DNA of 64,000 nucleotides from Notolepis coatsorum (GCA_963971535.1 OZ020585.1:153018103-153082102); one strand, 5' to 3'. Shown: positions 18,981 to 30,628, numbered from the stretch's first letter. The notes: generated by a model from the sequence alone, not told the origin. Translations and numbers: made by a program.

Positions 18981-21900
18981 ATATGGATAAAACAAGGTGT
19001 AATAAGGATGTTTTAGGTGGTGGTAGTTTCTCTGTTAGGACATTATAGCTGAAATATATAGCCTAGCTAGTCTATAGTCGGTCTGATATATATTAGAGAA
19101 ATAGTAAAGTAATATTCGCCAAACAATCTGACGGGCCAGATATTATTACGGCCCGCACAGTCTGAGCATGCGTAGTGAGCTGTGGCGTCATCGTTTATCT
19201 CTAGACTATGCGTTTACAGTGGCTGCACGGATCCACTGAACGGATATTTTGGAAAATCTTCACTTTAAAATGCGTTTAAGAAAGTCTCCGTTTATGTCTC
19301 TGAAAACACCCTTTACGTGTGGATGAGAGGCCCAATCGTGGAATAAAATGTGCGTTTGGCAAAAGATCCATATACATGAGGACATGGCCTCAAATGACCG
19401 TTCTTCTAATTGACACAGGTGTGGTGATGAGGCACCACGCCCTACAAAGCAGAGCAGAGTGCAGGCTGCAGTGTCTCCCACTTCACAAGAGATGTCAGCT
19501 CACCAGAGTCTCACCTGCTCTCACTGCTTACCTGTCTATTTTTGCTGTTTGTTCTCTTTTGTCCATGTGCATTCGTTTTTGTTATTGAACTTTGGAGTCT
19601 GGAACACCCAGCTCCCACTCTTTTTGTCCATTTAGGTAGCTGTTCAAATAAATATTGTTATTTTTTATGTGTCCTGTGTCCACCACTTTACATTCAAGGC
19701 CTACACAAGCCATATTTTAGGCTTGAATGTAACATGGGGGCTCTAGCTGGTCTTCAAACAGGTGAGTATGCACTTAATTTATAATTTGATTTGACTACTT
19801 ATATGCTGTTTAAATATTTAGTTTAGTGGACACCACAAGTAGGTAATTTCATTGTTTTCTGGCTGTGTTTAGCTTCCTGTGTACCACATAACCCTGGGGC
19901 AGTCATTGAAGGGATTAGTACCATATACTTGTCTTGTACTATACTATATACTTGACGGGTGTATGGTCGATATGATCTTTGGCTGGTAGCAGGTGTGGTT
20001 GAAGAAAGCTAGGTCTACAGTGCATTAGCTTTCAGTATAGGTAGGTTAGGGGGCCGGAGAATATAATTAGTGTGTTAGGACCTGATGTATTTATGTTAGA
20101 TTAGACATGTGGTGGGCCTAGCAGTCCTTCATTGACTAAAGTGTAGGTTTTAGAAGCTATTTGTGAGTCATATCAGATTGTAAGGAGCACCTGTTTGAAT
20201 TGTTTGAATTTGTTTGATGAATTTGTTTGTTGAAGTAACACAAGAGGTTTTGCCTCACTTTGTTTGTGTTACTGAAGAGCATTTGTTCCAGTATTTTGGG
20301 ATAAATGTCTATATGTATGACTCCACAGGGTTAGTCTTGTGGGTGGTTCATCTCAGCAGAGGCCTGTAGCTAGTGTCCAGTAACAGTGTCTGCTGTAATT
20401 CTCTAGTATAGGATCTGTGTGTGGTTAGTAGTGGTTCCTCTCAGCAGAGGCCTGTAGCTAGTGTCCGGTAGCAGTGTCTGCTGTGATTCTCTAGTATAGG
20501 ATCTGTATGCATTATTGAGCTTGACCTTTTGATCCAGTATATGTTATGCCGTGTGTCTTAAATACAGTGTGATTTAATTGCGTGCTGACATGAAATGCAG
20601 TGTTTTAAACTACTGCATGTGAGTTTAATTGCGTTCTATAGTTATGCCGTGTGTCTTAAATCACTGATTGAATTACGTGCTAACCTTTTTTGTGGATACA
20701 GGGAAAATTGGAGTTTGAACCCCAGGTCGTAGGAACGGTGGGTGAGTTGCTTGTGTTTAGAATATTGAACTATATCTCTTTTGTGCTACACCGTTTGAGT
20801 AGTGCACAGTTAATTGTTGTATCTCCTTGTTATTTACTGTGGATAGTAAGAATGACGTTGGACATTGATGATTTTGTTGCAGAGCCAACAATGGCGATAT
20901 GGATAAAACAAGGTGTAATAAGGATGTTTTAGGTGGTGGTAGTTTCTCTGTTAGGACATTATAGCTGAAATATATAGCCTAGCTAGTCTATAGTCGGTCT
21001 GATATATATTAGAGAAATAGTAAAGTAATATTCGCCAAACAATCTGACGGGCCAGATATTATTACGGCCCGCACAGTCTGAGCATGCGTAGTGAGCTGTG
21101 GCGTCATCGTTTATCTCTAGACTATGCGTTTACAGTGGCTGCACGGATCCACTGAACGGATATTTTGGAAAATCTTCACTTTAAAATGCGTTTAAGAAAG
21201 TCTCCGTTTATGTCTCTGAAAACACCCTTTACGTGTGGATGAGAGGCCCAATCGTGGAATAAAATGTGCGTTTGGCAAAAGATCCATATACATGAGGACA
21301 TGGCCTCAAATGACCGTTCTTCTAATTGACACAGGTGTGGTGATGAGGCACCACGCCCTACAAAGCAGAGCAGAGTGCAGGCTGCAGTGTCTCCCACTTC
21401 ACAAGAGATGTCAGCTCACCAGAGTCTCACCTGCTCTCACTGCTTACCTGTCTATTTTTGCTGTTTGTTCTCTTTTGTCCATGTGCATTCGTTTTTGTTA
21501 TTGAACTTTGGAGTCTGGAACACCCAGCTCCCACTCTTTTTGTCCATTTAGGTAGCTGTTCAAATAAATATTGTTATTTTTTATGTGTCCTGTGTCCACC
21601 ACTTTACATTCAAGGCCTACACAAGCCATATTTTAGGCTTGAATGTAACATGGGGGCTCTAGCTGGTCTTCAAACAGGTGAGTATGCTCTTAATTTATAA
21701 TTTGATTTGACTACTTATATGCTGTTTAAATATTTAGTTTAGTGGACACCACAAGTAGGTAATTTCATTGTTTTCTGGCTGTGTTTAGCTTCCTGTGTAC
21801 CACATAACCCTGGGGCAGTCATTGAAGGGATTAGTACCATATACTTGTCTTGTACTATACTATATACTTGACGGGTGTATGGTCGATATGATCTTTGGCT

Positions 21901-22807
21901 GGTAGCAGGTGTGGTTGAAGAAAGCTAGGTCTACAGTGCATTAGCTTTCAGTATAGGTAGGTTAGGGGGCCGGAGAATATAATTAGTGTGTTAGGACCTG
22001 ATGTATTTATGTTAGATTAGACATGTGGTGGGCCTAGCAGTCCTTCATTGACTAAAGTGTAGGTTTTAGAAGCTATTTGTGAGTCATATCAGATTGTAAG
22101 GAGCACCTGTTTGAATTGTTTGAATTTGTTTGATGAATTTGTTTGTTGAAGTAACACAAGAGGTTTTGCCTCACTTTGTTTGTGTTACTGAAGAGCATTT
22201 GTTCCAGTATTTTGGGATAAATGTCTATATGTATGACTCCACAGGGTTAGTCTTGTGGGTGGTTCATCTCAGCAGAGGCCTGTAGCTAGTGTCCAGTAAC
22301 AGTGTCTGCTGTAATTCTCTAGTATAGGATCTGTGTGTGGTTAGTAGTGGTTCCTCTCAGCAGAGGCCTGTAGCTAGTGTCCGGTAGCAGTGTCTGCTGT
22401 GATAGTATAGGATCTGTATGCATTATTGAGCTTGACCTTTTGATCCAGTATATGTTATGCCGTGTGTCTTAAATACAGTGTGATTTAATTGCGTGCTGAC
22501 ATGAAATGCAGTGTTTTAAACTACTGCATGTGAGTTTAATTGCGTTCTATAGTTATGCCGTGTGTCTTAAATCACTGATTGAATTACGTGCTAACCTTTT
22601 TTGTGGATACAGGGAAAATTGGAGTTTGAACCCCAGGTCGTAGGAACGGTGGGTGAGTTGCTTGTGTTTAGAATATTGAACTATATCTCTTTTGTGCTAC
22701 ACCGTTTGAGTAGTGCACAGTTAATTGTTGTATCTCCTTGTTATTTACTGTGGATAGTAAGAATGACGTTGGACATTGATGATTTTGTTGCAGAGCCAAC
22801 AATGGCG
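18981..22807 (+). repeat. 1.9-kb tandem duplication across LTR and leader
   Basis: 18981-20896 (1916 bp) is repeated head to tail as 20897-22807. The copies are nearly identical; I see a single A/T-type change near 21690 and a 5-bp deletion in copy 2 near 22401. Each copy holds the right end of the TIR element, the 3' part of the 5' LTR, the leader, and the region just before gag. The junction at 20896/20897 fuses the gag start ATGGCG to ATATGGATAAAAC, so copy 1 has a false gag start and copy 2 the true one. Confidence 0.95.
19391..19734 (+). mobile_element. 5' LTR, 3' part (first copy)
   Basis: Matches 28397-28758 of the 3' LTR: CCGTTCTTCTAATTGACACA through GAATGTAACA. An AATAAA signal lies near 19647. 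Directly after the CA end comes TGGGGGCTCTAGC (19735 on), the place where a primer binding site is expected; I cannot assign the tRNA. The same segment recurs at 21307-21650. Confidence 0.85.
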
Positions 22808-25594
22808 AAGGTACAAAAATGTACGAAGGAAGAGTTCATGCAGGTGGCTACTAGGTTTTCAATAGACCTCGATGCAGGCCAGAGAAAGGAGAGCTTGCAA
22901 GGTCAATTAATTGAGGAACTGGATAAGCAGGTTTTTTTTTGGTGTGGCTGCAGATAAATCTCTGGATGAGGGATATGTAGATGTCAGGGCGTATTAAAAG
23001 CTGCATGCATTGGAAGTGGAGAGCTATAACTTAAAATCGCGGGGGCGAGATGAGGAGCTTATGAAAGCGTGTGAGATGGCAGCTATTGAGGAAGCTAGTG
23101 AGGTGAGGAGAGCAGCTGCAGCCAGAGCTGAGCGTGAGGCTGGAGCAGCTGAACGTGAGGCCCAGGAAGCTGCTGATGTGGCACGTGAGGTTTGCATCCA
23201 GGCAGCGTATGGCCGGAAGATGGCGATACGTAACAATGGAGATGATGCTGGTGCTGTGCATGTGCAACGGGAGCCGGGTTTTGACATGGCTAGGCAGAAA
23301 AGTATGGTTCCGTTTTTTTTGGAAAGGGATGTTGATAGTTTTTTTTTTTATTGTTTGAAGACATAGCTGGCAGTTGCGGCTGGCCAGCAGATAAATGGAC
23401 TATCCTCATGCAGAGTGCTTTGCGCGGTAAGGCACATACCGTGTATGCGTCGATGTATCCTGATAAGGATTATAATTTGGTGAAACAGGCTATCCTTAAC
23501 ACTTTCAGTGCCCAGCAGGGGGCGCACATTTAGTGCTTGAATGCCCACCATCCACTTCAATGTTAGCATTAATATCGCCTAATCTATGTTTTAAATTATG
23601 GCTGTGTCTAATCTGCCCATCGCTTATCAATTACTCATTTCCAGTCAACATTGTCGAAGTGGATTGTTTTTTTATCGGTTCATTTCCGTTTGATAGCATT
23701 TTGAAAAGCCCTCGTTTTCAAGAAGAAAAAAAAAGATTCCATGATAATCGCCCTGTACTGTAATATTCTAGAACGTTGTCATTTTGCGGCCTATTTATGA
23801 ATTGTTTTCAAATAAATGCTAGATTATCGATAGTATATGTGCACGCTGGTGCCGCGAGCTGAACATCGATTCTCTCAGTTCCTGATGGCTCTTACAGTCA
23901 AACAGCCATATCAACATATAGGGGAAAAGCTTATATCTCCGTGAAAACAGGTCTGATTATCCTAAAACTGGTCAAATAGATTCCTTACCTGAGATCAGAT
24001 GGTATCCAAATGGATTATTCCAATTCCTGATCGCCATTCCAAAAATCGATCCTTTTATTGATCCAACGTGTATACTGTAAAACACATATTACACGCTGTG
24101 CTGAGGGTCCAGAATTAATCTGATCGGCTCCGGTTACATGCGTGAGAAGTAAAATGTGGATTCCGGGTTTTTTTTTCTCATCCATTTTCATTGAGTCCAA
24201 TCCAAAAGGGTGCATTGCCATCTGGGAGACATATGGGGCGCTTTTTTCACATCTGAGCGCCTGGCGGGGGAGGGTTACCAACGGTAGACTCGGTTGATGA
24301 AATATGAATTCAGATCGCTAATAAAAAAAATAAAACGAGGCTTCTCGTGATGGGCATTCAAAGTGTTAAGGCCTATGAGTTAGTCCCTGAGGCTTACCGC
24401 CAAAAATTTCGCAATTTAAGGAAACAAATCTCTCAGTCTTTTGTAGAGTTTGTGAGGGAAAAGCGGTTGCTTTTTGACCGGTGGTGTGCAGCGGAAAAGG
24501 TCACCACAGTGGAGGAGATTAGGGACCTAATCTTATTAGAAGAATTCAAGGTATATGGCGTCTCTGAGGATATTGCTATGTACTTAAATGAGAGGAAAGT
24601 CAGGACCTGTTCGGCAGCGGCGGTCCTGGCTGATGATTATGTTCTGACCCATAGGACATCTTTTGAGAGACAGCATTATCCTGTGTGTGATGGAGAGGGG
24701 AGGCAGAGATGGGGTACTACTAGGCCTACGGTCTCCAGTGCTGGGGGTAGTGGTAAGTTTAATGGGGCATGGGGAAGCGATGATACCCGGAAGTGCCGGA
24801 ATTGTGGGAGTGCAGGACATGTGATGGAGAATTGTTATCATTTGCACTCAGAAAAGTGCCCGTCTAACCCACCCAGGCCAGTGATGTTGATAAATACACC
24901 TGTACGTAACCCTGTTGTTCGGTCTCCACTAGATGGCAAAGGAGTGGATGACCTTTACACGCCTTTCAGGAGTAAAGGGTTTGTTTCATTGACAGAGGGA
25001 GGTCCTAAAGTACCAGTGACAATTCTCTGTGATACTGGCGCATCCAAATCTTTTGTTCACAGTAGTGTCCTGCCCTTTACGCACCACTCAGAGTTGGATG
25101 TAGGGGTTGTTATTGAGGCTTTTGGAATGCACACGATGAATGTGCCACTGCATAATGTCTTTCTTGATTGTGCCCTAGTGTCAGGACCGGTGGTGATCGG
25201 AGTGGCGGCTGGCAAACTCCCTAAGCAGGGGGTAACGTTGCTCTTGGGCAATGACTTGGCTGGAGGGAAAGTGCTAGTGAAACCGGAGGTGACATGTGTG
25301 CCAGATACTCAAGTGGCAGGTGATGGTCTGGCGAAGCAGTATCTCGAGGGCTTCCCAGCCTTTAAGGTGGCTGAGGCCTCAGACGAAGTGGAGGAGGAGA
25401 ATGAGACGGATGAGAGTGGGAAGGATGCTATGAGGAATGTTGCTACTTCATGTGGCACTGTTTCTGATATTTCATGTGGCACCATTCTGGTTGAAGAGGT
25501 ACAAGGTCAGAATTGGGCTGCCAGCCTTCCTATAGCTCTAATGTTCATGATGTCTCACTTGTCAGCAGTGATGATTAGGGTGACCATTAATTAA
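22802..25594 (+). pseudogene. gag-protease gene of the LTR element, broken
   Basis: The start ATG at 22802 gives MAKVQKCTKEEFMQVATRF. Two T-run frameshifts follow (about 22931-22940 and 23339-23350), separating a coiled-coil-like Ala/Glu/Arg-rich part (about 23010-23290). A TTAA-flanked MITE then splits the gene (23500-24365); because insert plus duplication is 870 bp, the frame on both sides is the same. Downstream come AYELVPEAYRQKFRNLRKQ (SCAN-like capsid fold), a CCHC knuckle (CRNCGSAGHVMENC, about 24793-24835), and a protease with the motif ILCDTGASKSFVHS (about 25021-25064). The frame ends at 25594 inside another insert. The product would have been the capsid precursor and aspartic protease. 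Confidence 0.82.
23500..24365. mobile_element. TTAA-flanked MITE (piggyBac-type), copy 2, in gag
   Basis: 866 bp bounded by TTAA at 23496-23499 and 24366-24369. TIRs: CACTTTCAGTGCCCA at the left, CACTTTGAATGCCCA in reverse complement at the right. The right half matches copy 1 (13253-13746). The left half (23515-23900) is additional. Open frames inside show no transposase. Removing the element and one TTAA would leave the gag reading frame in phase, which confirms the boundaries independently. Confidence 0.88.
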
Positions 25595-26441
25595 AATTAA
25601 AGAAATGTATTTATTATTTAAATGCCTTTATTTCATATTCGACGCAGACGGTAGGCTATATATAGCACATTTTGTTATTAATCTTATTAAACTGTATAGA
25701 TGCTTCACCTTCTCAGCCGCTACTGTCTATGTCACCAACATCTTTATTTAATCACACTTTCATCATTAAGCAGGTAACCATCAATCTTGGTATCCAAGCT
25801 GATAAAATCACTCCATTAATAGAAAGAGCAGGAGCTAAGTCTTTTCAACCATCTTTTCCTGAGCATTATTAGCAGTGAAGTGTAGAAGAGAGGAGACGGA
25901 ATGCGATGGTTGATCTTCACAATATTATAATGTTTTTATTGTGAATAGCGTATCACTCAGTTGCTCATATAACAAAAAGGGTGAGACCCAAAGTCTCCAC
26001 AAACCCTATATAACATAAAGAAAAGGTGAGACAGCACAGTCTCCGCAATATGTGTATGGTGAACCCACAACATTTTTTAAACAATGCAGAGTCCAGTTTG
26101 CTGCTGATATTAAGAGCTTCAGCTGCTTCGCGAAGCTCTTGGAAGCTGAATGCTCTCTTCTTGAGAGCCAAGCATGACACCTGTTTCAGGTAATTCTGAT
26201 GAGAGAAATCAAACCATTTGTCTAGGTAAGCGAGCGCTCTCTGATAGAAAATGTAAAAGTCCTGTTCGATCGCAGCAACCTGTGCGGTAGGAAACCTCTG
26301 CATGAGAGCACTGGTCTCGAATCCAAAATAACGGTCCTTTGATCGTTGTTCAAGTTTCAGTCTTAGACTGGTCATCTCACGGGACAGGTGGGCACCCACT
26401 GATGATCCCAGTGTGTCAGTTGTTAATTCTGATGTGTTCAC
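25587..26441 (-). mobile_element. 855-bp insert with minus-strand ORF and poly(A) signals
   Basis: Interrupts the LTR element; flanked by the direct repeat GTGACCA (25580-25586 and 26442-26448). On the minus strand a 158-residue frame (26441-25965) opens at the very edge and reads FGFETSALMQRF, YFIYQRALAYLDKWFDF-like residues and FSFQELREAAEALNIS, then decays. It has no recognised domain; the style resembles the C-terminal part of a host or hAT-type protein. Several AATAAA signals follow on the same strand (near 25940, 25750, 25640). This would suit a 5'-truncated processed pseudogene, but no poly(A) run remains and the short duplication would also fit a DNA element. Confidence 0.55.
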
Positions 26442-26554
26442 GTGACCACACTGACTCTCTGCCAGGCACTTGGTATGCTAGATATGCTAGTCAACCTAGT
26501 TACCTGTGTCCTGTACAACAACAACCTAATCTAATGAGTGGAGGCCATTTTGAT

Positions 26555-26765
26555 CGTGATGAGGTTGATGTGTGTGCCGCCATTTTGTGTCGTGACAATG
26601 TTGCTGTGTGTGCCACCATTTTGGCTCGTGACAGTAAGCATTTTTCTGACACCATTTTTGTCCGTGACGACCCTGTGTGTGCCACCATTTTAGAACATGC
26701 CGTTGTAGATGTGTGTGCCACCATTTTACAACATGACGTTGTTGATGTTTGACGCCATTTTGAGT
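26555..26765 (+). repeat. Imperfect repeats encoding CA(T)TIL units
   Basis: The unit GTGTGTGCCACCATTTT followed by CGTGAC occurs about five times with variable spacing. One frame reads VCAAILCRD, VCATILARD, VCATILEH, VCATILQHD in succession. It lies downstream of the protease in the LTR element and may be a decayed linker or a local expansion. Confidence 0.7.
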
Positions 26766-27323
26766 GGTGATCCAAATGCTTTTATGACTGATGAGATGTT
26801 ACTGTGTTCCAGAGACGGTGGTGACGTGCCGCTGGCGGTACATCCTGCTCTGGGAGATCATGGTTTAATGTCTGCTCCTGGGCCAGTGCCAGGAGGAGGG
26901 GGGGATGGGCTCTGTGGTGGTGCCAGGACTATTGGGAGTGTCTTGTGTTCCTGTTGGCTATCCTGAGTGCGATGAACCTGTCTCTCATATTGGTTCCGGT
27001 TTAATGCCTCTTTTAGACAGGTCGGTATCGGTGGAGCGGCCTGTTAGAATAAAGTTGTGGTGATCGGTTCGTGGGTGGTTTGGCTTTTAGGCCTTGCGCC
27101 TCAGTGGAACAGGTAGTGGGGGAACCGGGTTGGGTGTTTCCACCAGCTCCACTTCATCCAGGCCCAGCTGGATACATTTTGGAGAGGTCTCGCTTGAGCG
27201 GGTATCAGGACAGGGTTGTTTGTACTAAACAATGGTGTCAAATTTTCCTCAGTAGGGAGCATTCGACAGAGTTAAAGGTCGTGTTCGACAGGGGCCGACC
27301 CATTATCACTTTGTGGTAGTGAC
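26766..27323 (+). other. LTR-element internal sequence, no domain recognised
   Basis: Short frames only. The end of a plus-strand frame (STELKVVFDRGRPIITLW, 27267-27319) may be the tail of a lost polyprotein. RT, RNase H and integrase motifs were looked for and not found. Confidence 0.5.
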
Positions 27324-28013
27324 TAGGGCTGGGCAATATGGAAAAAAATCATATCGCGATAACGATATGATAATGTTATCATATTTCTCGATATCGATAA
27401 TAATCTAATTGTATTTAAAAAAAATATATATATATATATTTTTTTACAACAGATGTATGTTTATTTTGCAGCAATTCTTTGTCATTGCCGCCATATTTAG
27501 TGTTACATCCCCTCACACTCCAGTTATCAGGCTGCAGCTGGTTTAAAAGCGAAAGTAAACCGGCTTCTCTGCTGGCTGTGGCTCCAGGGGAGTTGAACAG
27601 TTCTGGCTCTGCTAGTTTATTTTCGATCTTTTGGCGCTTTTTTGGTGGACAAACCACCGCACATGTGCACCGTGACTCGTGACTGGAGTCTAGTTCTGCT
27701 AGCACACATAGCCTACTGTGTACAGACGGTTTCAAACTGTATTTTAAATTAGAAAGCAAACAAAATAAATGGACAAGAGAAAAATAAATCTCAATTTGGT
27801 CAGTATTGTCATTTGGACAAGCAAAGCCATTACTTTAAGTTGCAGGCAAGAAAGACAAGTCTGTCCACTGTCTCTGGTTTTAAAACTGCCCTGTTGCAGG
27901 TCACAAAAAAAATATAAAAAAAGATTTTTTTATTTTTATTTTTTTTGATATTCAATATCGATTATTAAAATATATCGCGATATTTATCGTTATCGTTATA
28001 TCGCCCAGCCCTA
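27324..28013. mobile_element. 690-bp hAT MITE
   Basis: Starts TAGGGCTGGGCAATATGG and ends with the complement of TAGGGCTGGGCGATATAACG. A perfect 8-bp target duplication GTAGTGAC flanks it (27316-27323 and 28014-28021), diagnostic of hAT. Both ends carry TATCGCGATA-type sub-repeats. No transposase. Confidence 0.9.
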
Positions 28014-28253
28014 GTAGTGACTCACAGTAATTCCAGATTTGTGGGTCATAGTTTTTTTTTGATGTACAGTTGAGTGACTCTTGACCGGGGCTCACACTCT
28101 ACACAGTACAGGCGCTGCACATGTTAGTGTGTGCGGTTGCATTTTTTATAGGTAAGGTTGGTAAGTATCCCCTTATTTATTTATGTTCATTCTCTTGGTG
28201 ATGGTTTCTTTGGGCTATAGTTGGGAGAAGAACATACATTTTCGGTGTGGGGG

Positions 28254-28758
28254 TGTTACGTATTACTTTCACATGGTGGAGGGATACTTACTGTCTGTGG
28301 TGCATATTCACATTGTGGTTGTAGTGTGCTGTCACTAATTGGTGGTTTAATTGACACACACTTCTGTTTTCTTTCTGTTATTTTCCATGTAATTAAAATG
28401 GCCGTTCTTCTAATTGACACAGGTGTGGTGATGAGGCACCATGCCCTACAAAGCAGAGCAGAGTGAAGGCTGCAGTGTCTCGCACTTCACAAGAGATGTC
28501 AGCTCACCAGAGTCTCACCTGCTCTCACTGCTTACCTGTCTATTTTTGCTGTTTGTTCTCTTTTGCCCATGTGCATTCGTTTTTGTTATTGAACTTTGGA
28601 GTCTGGAACATCCAGCTCCCACTCTTTTTGTCCATTTAGATAGCTGTTCAAATATATATTGTTATTTTTGATAAACTCTTGTCCAGTGTCCTGTGTCCAG
28701 TGTCCACCACTTTACATTCAAGGCCTACACGAGCCATATTTTAGGCTTGAATGTAACA
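28254..28758 (+). mobile_element. 3' LTR (505 bp)
   Basis: TGTTACGTATTAC...GAATGTAACA, preceded by a G-rich polypurine tract and followed by the ATCTT target duplication. It differs from the 5' LTR at several positions, has an extra stretch near 28671-28705 and an altered poly(A) signal (AAATATAT for AAATAAAT). The divergence makes the insertion old. Confidence 0.88.
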
Positions 28759-28763
28759 ATCTT

Positions 28764-29015
28764 CAACAAAAAAAAGTCTTGTCATCACTCATCACCTTCA
28801 GCAAACTGAAACTTCACTTAGAATTCAGCCCCTCAAACCATGCCTGATGATCAGCTGCCTTTGAATCAATGTTTTTTGTTGTTACCCTAGTGGGAGTATT
28901 TTTTTTATTACAATTCCATTGTGATTTTATGTCCTTTATATATTTAACAATATAATTAGACATTATAGATGTCTCTGCAATGTGGTCCTTGTCATTCTTT
29001 TTTTCATATCTAGGG
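28764..29015. other. Unassigned AT-rich sequence
   Basis: Nothing recognised between the LTR element and repeat Z copy 2. Confidence 0.4.
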
Positions 29016-29800
29016 TCGGTAGATAGAGATCGGTAGGATTAAAGCACTGATATTCAGGATCTAGTAATCTTAAAAAGTCTGAATCTGGATCAGGGTGATC
29101 CTATCCTGGATTGCTTTGAAATACCGGGACAAAATCTGGCTGAGTTGTCTGATCATGGATCACAAAAAATGGGATTTAAAAATCTGATCCGATCAGATAT
29201 GAATTTTGGGTAGTTCAAAACCAAAAATCTGGATTAGGATCACTTTGATAACTGATCAGATCAGGAAATCAAATCCAAGGTTTAATCTGGATAAAATCTT
29301 CAAAATGGGTAGTTTAAACCGACAACACAGGATTGTGATAAAAAAACTGGATTATCTTGATCCCATCAGAGGGGTGGATTATCAGAGCAAAAAGTACTAT
29401 ACAATTTATTTTAAAATATGTTTCAATATAAATAAGATGGCAAAGTTTGTTAACTGAAATAATACAAAAAAATTTGCCTTCATGGTAAATACATTTTATT
29501 AAAAAAAAAGTCATGTTTGTGGTGGCCTATTTTGTTTTCAACCAAATGTTGATGTCATAAATGTTTATGCTCATAAAAATATCACAACAAAGATTGTGAA
29601 TCACAAATGTAATTTAGATTAAAGAGAGATTATCTTAAAACACTAGATGGAGATGGGTAGGATTAAAGCACTGATATTCAGGATCTAGTAATCTTGAAAA
29701 ATCAGAATCTGGATGAGGGTGATCCTATCCTGAATTGCTTTGAAATACCAGGACAAAATCTGGCCGAGTTGTCTGATCCCGGATCACAAACAGATCTGAT
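29016..29800. repeat. Dispersed repeat Z, copy 2, with 160-bp direct end repeats
   Basis: The middle matches repeat Z copy 1 (15641-16138). The first about 160 bp (29031-29190, from GGTAGGATTAAAGCACTGAT to TTGTCTGATC) recur at about 29654-29800 in the same orientation. So this copy has a repeat-body-repeat structure like a tiny LTR unit, or it is a partial tandem copy. No coding potential. Confidence 0.75.
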
Positions 29801-30628
29801 TGACATTACTCTTATCACGCAACGGCCCGTATACGGGCCCTCTTGAGGATGATTTGCCCACCGGCCTGACACGCCACTTTGGTGACCTCTAGCGGCTCGG
29901 GTGTGCATATTTTGTGCATGTACAATATATATATATCGAATTAAGGCCCTATTTCTTGCCTGTCGATTGCCTGTCGATTGACAAAATCCGTTCAGCGGTT
30001 CTCGAGTTACATGCCGATATGTGAGGCGTGTGCCGAAGTAGACGGCAGACTTTTTCTTTTTTCAAATACCACTCCCGACTCCCGAGCCACCGTCAATCAT
30101 TTGGCGATCTCAATAGATATTGGACAGGGTTGTAACGAATGAGTGTGACTTTCCAATGGTACCCCATGTGGGAATAAGCAAATCAGGGATCTAGGTGAAA
30201 AGTCACAAGCGAAAACAGGAAGAGAATTCTCGGTCGAATGCATTGGAGTCAATGAGAAAATGGTTTTCTGAGCTGAACTCTTTTTTATTTTATTTTTAAC
30301 TTTTGACCAAAACCACTCCTAATCACTCATTTCTAAACGGATTGTTATGAAATTTGGACATGTACTACACAAGACTTCAGGCTATGGACCCAGTGTGTTT
30401 TTTCAGCATATCTAATTATTTTGGAAATACTACTTCTGGACTACTAACTACTACAGAAAAACGTGAGTTTTTCTACAACTCAAGTTCAGACCTATGTTAC
30501 TCTATTTCATTAGCAAGTGAATTTTGTGCTATACGTATAAAGTATAGTATTTTGGTTTGCAAAACATTATGCAGTCCTCAAGTTCAAGTTTAAAAATGGC
30601 CACGTTTGGGGGCGCCAGTTAAGAGGTT
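29801..30628 (-). repeat. Unclassified element ending at GGCGCCAGTTAAGAGGTTAA
   Basis: The segment ends at 30609-30628 in a sequence whose complement (TTAACCTCTTAACTGGCGCC) resembles the start of repeat X at 30808. That suggests two related elements pointing away from each other. No TSD or coding region could be fixed. Confidence 0.35.

Larger units (their letters stand above)
16183..19390. mobile_element. 3.2-kb TIR DNA element in the 5' LTR
   Basis: The left end reads AGGCCATGTCCTCACGTA and the right end in reverse complement reads AGGCCATGTCCTCATGTA; both continue with GGATCTTTTGCCAAACG. The TIRs are at least 38 bp with few mismatches. No transposase is present. No clean target duplication can be seen because part of the LTR is deleted at the junction. 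hAT-type is my best guess from the TIR style. It encloses a Harbinger-like element (16579-18387) and a 9-bp-TSD MITE (18415-18780). Confidence 0.75.
16148..28758 (+). mobile_element. LTR retrotransposon (Ty3/gypsy-like), heavily nested
   Basis: Bounded by LTRs that start TGTTAYGTA and end GAATGTAACA, with a 5-bp target duplication ATCTT on both sides. Inside, in order: interrupted 5' LTR (16148-16182, 19391-19734), leader, a second copy of the LTR-leader segment from a tandem duplication, gag and protease (22802-25594), inserts, hAT MITE, purine-rich tract (GTGTGGGGG, 28245-28253) and 3' LTR. The gag with a CCHC knuckle and the protease motif DTGAS fit Ty3/gypsy elements. No RT, RNase H or integrase is recognisable, so the copy is pol-deleted or belongs to a non-autonomous lineage. 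Its 12.6-kb length reflects later insertions. It is inactive. Confidence 0.82.

Noticed and set aside
16183-19390. 8-bp target duplication for the 3.2-kb TIR element
   Set aside because: The flanking 8-mers (GGATACTT and CAAATGAC) do not match, and the adjacent LTR has lost about 100 bp, so no superfamily can be fixed from the duplication.
22601-22801. gag start upstream of 22802
   Set aside because: The upstream residues are encoded by the leader and occur equally in the first tandem copy, where no gag follows. The ATG at 22802 begins the Gag-like sequence.
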